DNA of 64,000 bases from Typha latifolia (taxonomy: Eukaryota > Streptophyta > Magnoliopsida > Poales > Typhaceae). The translations under genes and the position numbers were made by a program. The stretch is from contig CM034099.1 of the NCBI GenBank assembly GCA_019914945.1, forward strand, positions 21,602,704 to 21,666,703, read 5' to 3'. This document shows positions 61,247 through 64,000 of this stretch, one piece after another (the stretch's first letter is position 1; each line of letters begins with the position of its first letter). Below the pieces are notes generated by a model that ran no database searches, was not told where the DNA came from, and saw only the letters and a program-made list of their open reading frames with translations.

Positions 61247-61366
61247 CGTGAAGGTGCTGAAATTATCCGTGAAGCTTGCAAATGGAATCCTGAACTATCC
61301 GCTGCTTGTGAAGTATGGAAAGAGATCAAATTCGACTTCGACCCGGTAGATAAGCTAGATAAATAG
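61247..61366 (+). pseudogene. rbcL: Plastid rbcL 3'-end fragment in nuclear DNA (NUPT)
   Basis: Forty codons including the stop read [39 protein letters not shown]. This is the C-terminus of the Rubisco large subunit, normally encoded in the chloroplast genome. Homology starts abruptly at CGTGAAGGT and runs to the TAG at 61364-61366; how far plastid spacer continues beyond is unclear. The frame is open but several residues differ from the usual sequence (G-A-E for G-N-E, CKWN for SKWS, DFD for EFE). That is compatible with an old transfer drifting without selection. It is about 420 bases downstream of acylphosphatase with no promoter or start, so it is not a gene. Confidence 0.85.
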
Positions 61367-63488
61367 AAATAGAAAGATAAAAAATAAGTATTTTAACATT
61401 GTAATATTTGCATGTTTTTTTTTAATCTACTTGCTTAATTACTATATTTCCTTAGAGTGATTGTTAAAATTTTGGTTAAAGTATGTGCTATCTGGAATTT
61501 GATGTTTGGTGTATATGCCCCCATTACTTCTGAGACATCTGATTGCTAATGTTCTTGGTCACTGTTGGTAACTTGGTATGATAAGGAAATAATGAGCTAG
61601 TAGTATGTGAACTTTTTCTTGTTGGTCAATTTGGTTCTATGTTGCATGGAAAAGGATCTGGTATAAGGTTGGTTATGAAGTGATTATACTCAAAAGTATG
61701 GGGGTCAAACCAGAGGTTATGTTGTCGATATTATGACCGAGGAGAGTTATTCACTTGCCTGTGAACAGCTGGTTGAAGTAATTGTTCTGTGGAAGGGGGT
61801 TGGTTGTGGCGGCCGGGTGTATATTGTTGCATGTCCAAACAGTGTTAATCAGGGAAAGGAAAACAAGGATTGATAAGCAGATTCACTGGTCAATCTTGTT
61901 GAGGTGTCAAGTGGTAAATGAGGTCAGAGTGGGGTGGGGAGGAGGGGAGGGGGGTATCTATGGATAGGGTGCTAGTATCAAAACTAAGACCCTGAATGGT
62001 TGGCTTATGGAAGCGATAAAGGATCAAGCAAGCTTCCTCAGTTTCCTTACCTTCTTGGAGCAAAAGGGAACGGCAGAAGATAAGGAAGAAAAGAATGCAT
62101 GAGAGAGAGACATTTCGTGAGAGTTACAGTGATCTCTGAAGAAACTAAATGATTTGTTACTGCTAAAGTTGATTGATACAGTTTCGACTTCTTGTTGTTT
62201 CTTTCTGTGTTTCTTCTAATGTCAGAAGCTCATATTTCTTTGCACTCTTTTCTTCTTGAGATCAGTGATTATATTGTCCTCTCTTGAAGCAAGAACTTAC
62301 AAACTCATTCTTGAGACCAGTGATTTAGTTATTATATGTTCATTCATGGCTTTGCATTAATATTCATGTAAACGGCTTACATAATTCTGAGATTGTTTTT
62401 TTGCCTTGTCATGGTGAAAACTCCAGGTTCTTTGTCTCCAGGTAACAATGCACAAAGTAGTTCTCGTTGTATTGCTAAATTATATACAGTCATGCATGAT
62501 TTCAGTTTATTCTTCAGCTTATTCTCCATTCTATAATGTATTGCAATTCACAAGGGGCATGAACTTTTTATGCATGGGATGGGAGGGATCTATCCAAAGT
62601 GTATGATGCCAGACTATAAGTTTGACCCATATTGAACTAACTTGTGTTCTATTTATTGTGATACTTGATCTTGTACTGTAAATTTGATAATTCTTGGACC
62701 TTTCCTTCAATGTTAGCACTTTTAACTTGATGATATGTATTTGGCTTAAATTTTTTTAATGTATTTTACCATCTACTTTATCTATTTCTGTTGGTTTTTT
62801 TAAAATCTCTGGAGGATATTTTATCTGTTTACTTATCGGAGCTTCTCAAGTATGCTCTTTCAAGAGTTACAAATAATTTCCCTACTCTATTCGTGCATAG
62901 ATCACGTACGACCACCTTAACGTGCAGTTATTTATTAAGGTTGGTGTGCGACAGTGCGAATCTAAACAGGCTCAAATGTGCGTATACCGTAATACTGGCA
63001 CAATATATCGTAACACACACTAGCAGGAAGGAATTAACCATTTGAGAAGTTAAATCTTATTAAACTCACAATTTATGATTATTATTTTATAGATCATAAG
63101 CTTATAGCTTAATTATTAAGCAAAACAAAAAAGACTAGCTCATGAACTAATTCTTATAATAAAAAAATAATTAAATATTAATTTGATATTCATTGATAGT
63201 GATAAATATATGATGAAATATAATGGAGAGAAAAACTATCAATAGACACATTATTTAATTATTAAACTAAATACCCTACATATGCCGCCTTATCGGCACT
63301 TTCTGTCTCTCACTCTTTTTTAAGTTCAAAAGAAAAGAGAAGAAATGAAAGAAAAATCCTTCTATCATTCAAGTCCCTCGAGAGCATTAAGCAGCAAATG
63401 TTAAAAAAGAAAAAGAAAGAGAAAGAAAAGGAATCCATAGAGAGGCGGACACGTCCCCTCTTCTTCTTCTTCTTCCCCCATTCTCCCA

Positions 63489-63495
63489 TATAAAA
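63489..63495 (+). promoter_or_regulatory. TATA box of the SPRTN-like gene
   Basis: TATAAAA lies 71 bases upstream of the start codon at 63560 and is followed by a leader of plausible length. Nothing else nearby resembles a core promoter. Confidence 0.5.
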
Positions 63496-63559
63496 CCCTT
63501 TGTGCCCACATTTTTATCATACTTAAAAGCTTCTTGGTAATGGTACTACTACTACAACC

Positions 63560-63735
63560 ATGTCTGCTTCCGGGAGTAGCAGTCGAAAGCGAGCGAGAGA
63601 GATGGGGTTGGACGAGAACGAGTTGTTGGATCCGCACCCGGACATCCACGCCCTCTTCTGCCATTACAACTCCGTCTACTTCCATGACTCACTCGGCTCC
63701 TGCGTGGTTCAGTGGAGTTCTCCTCGCATGACCAG
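63560..63735 (+). CDS. SprT-like DNA-protein crosslink protease (SPRTN), first exon only
   Basis: The first exon encodes 58 residues plus two bases: a basic start (MSASGSSSRKRAREMG), then ENELLDPHPDIHALFCHYNS, VYFHDSLGSCVVQWSSPRMT. The segment D-P-x-P-D-I-H-x-L-F-x-x-Y-N-x-x-Y-F-x-x-x-L opens the SprT metalloprotease domain of SPRTN (Spartan), which digests proteins covalently trapped on DNA during replication. The exon ends ACCAG|GTCTCC, leaving AG to be completed by the next exon (probably Ser, as in MTSCAG of relatives). The zinc-binding HExxH and later domains lie beyond the window. Sequence after 63735 is intron and has no further exon. The call rests on this short segment alone. Confidence 0.75.
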
Positions 63736-64000
63736 GTCTCCATCCCTCTCTTCCTCCTCCATTCCAAGAATAAGCAATGAGTCTGGTTGGCGATTACTCT
63801 GTGTTATGCTGTAGACCAAAACACGAAATTGGTATGTGGGTTTGCCCAGATTTGTTGTTTGGTTTTTGTTGGCGGCAAGTTTCAAGTGGTACCCATGTTG
63901 GTAACGTCATCTTCGTTTTGTAATCTACGAATAAGAAATGGGTTTTTACGATTTCTGAGTGTTTTATAGACGAAAACATGAAGTTGGTCCTTATCTTTGG

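Larger units (their letters stand above)
60841..63559. other. 2.7 kb intergenic region
   Basis: Apart from the plastid-derived rbcL fragment at 61247-61366 no coding homology is seen. A short G-rich patch lies at 61925-61955. 63040-63250 is very AT-rich. The last 200 bases are the promoter and leader of the SPRTN-like gene. Confidence 0.55.

Noticed and set aside
1..64000. CRISPR arrays, bacterial operons, tRNA or rRNA genes
   Set aside because: No spaced direct-repeat array, no tRNA cloverleaf with a TTCRANNC arm that I could pair, and no rRNA sequence; all recognised genes are intron-bearing plant nuclear genes.

Overview
This is a stretch of plant nuclear DNA, most likely from a monocot. 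The genes have many short GT-AG introns in AT-rich sequence. Several first exons are very GC-rich (the plastid E2 gene, the amino-acid transporter, acylphosphatase), which is the 5'-to-3' GC gradient typical of commelinid monocots. The proteins are plant-specific (TGA bZIP, LHT transporter, CURT1, plastid PDH-E2). The species cannot be fixed from the sequence.

Layout, left to right. 1-1081: AT-rich spacer with ends of TIR-type elements. 1082-1866 (+): PLAC8/cell-number-regulator membrane protein. 5255-7814 (+): TGA-class bZIP factor. 8976-9361 (+): small mitochondrial complex I subunit. 12413-14108 (+): asparagine synthetase pseudogene. 14801-19036 (+): plastid dihydrolipoamide acetyltransferase (E2). 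20291-20717 (-): small HMA-domain protein with no long ORF. 22021-26987 (-): BAH plus Agenet chromatin protein. 26988-33748: gene-free AT-rich DNA with internally repeated blocks. 33749-44900 (-): a complete 21-exon MSH6 mismatch-repair gene with two copies of a TIR element and tandem duplications in its introns. 45487-47796 (-): LHT amino-acid transporter. 49245-54621 (+): seven-bladed RCC1/UVR8-like protein. 55795-57657 (+): CURT1A thylakoid protein. 58476-60093 (-): patatin-like lipid acyl hydrolase with a 3' frameshift, divergent from 60445-60840 (+), acylphosphatase. 61247-61366 (+): fragment of plastid rbcL in nuclear DNA. 63560-end (+): first exon of a SPRTN-like DNA-protein crosslink protease, cut by the window edge.

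The genes do not form a pathway or operon; this is ordinary mixed plant gene order. They cover chloroplast (E2, CURT1A), mitochondrial (complex I), genome-maintenance (MSH6, SPRTN), chromatin and transcription (BAH/Agenet, TGA) and transport or lipid roles. Exon joins were made by hand from reading frame, splice consensus and remembered family conservation; each complete gene model closes in frame. I found no convincing new biological system. The most useful oddities are the GC-AG intron inside the TGA bZIP, the patatin frameshift, a stop-free 66-base intron in acylphosphatase, the rbcL insertion, a SINE stub with target-site duplication, and a TIR element that brings a splice-donor consensus into MSH6 introns.
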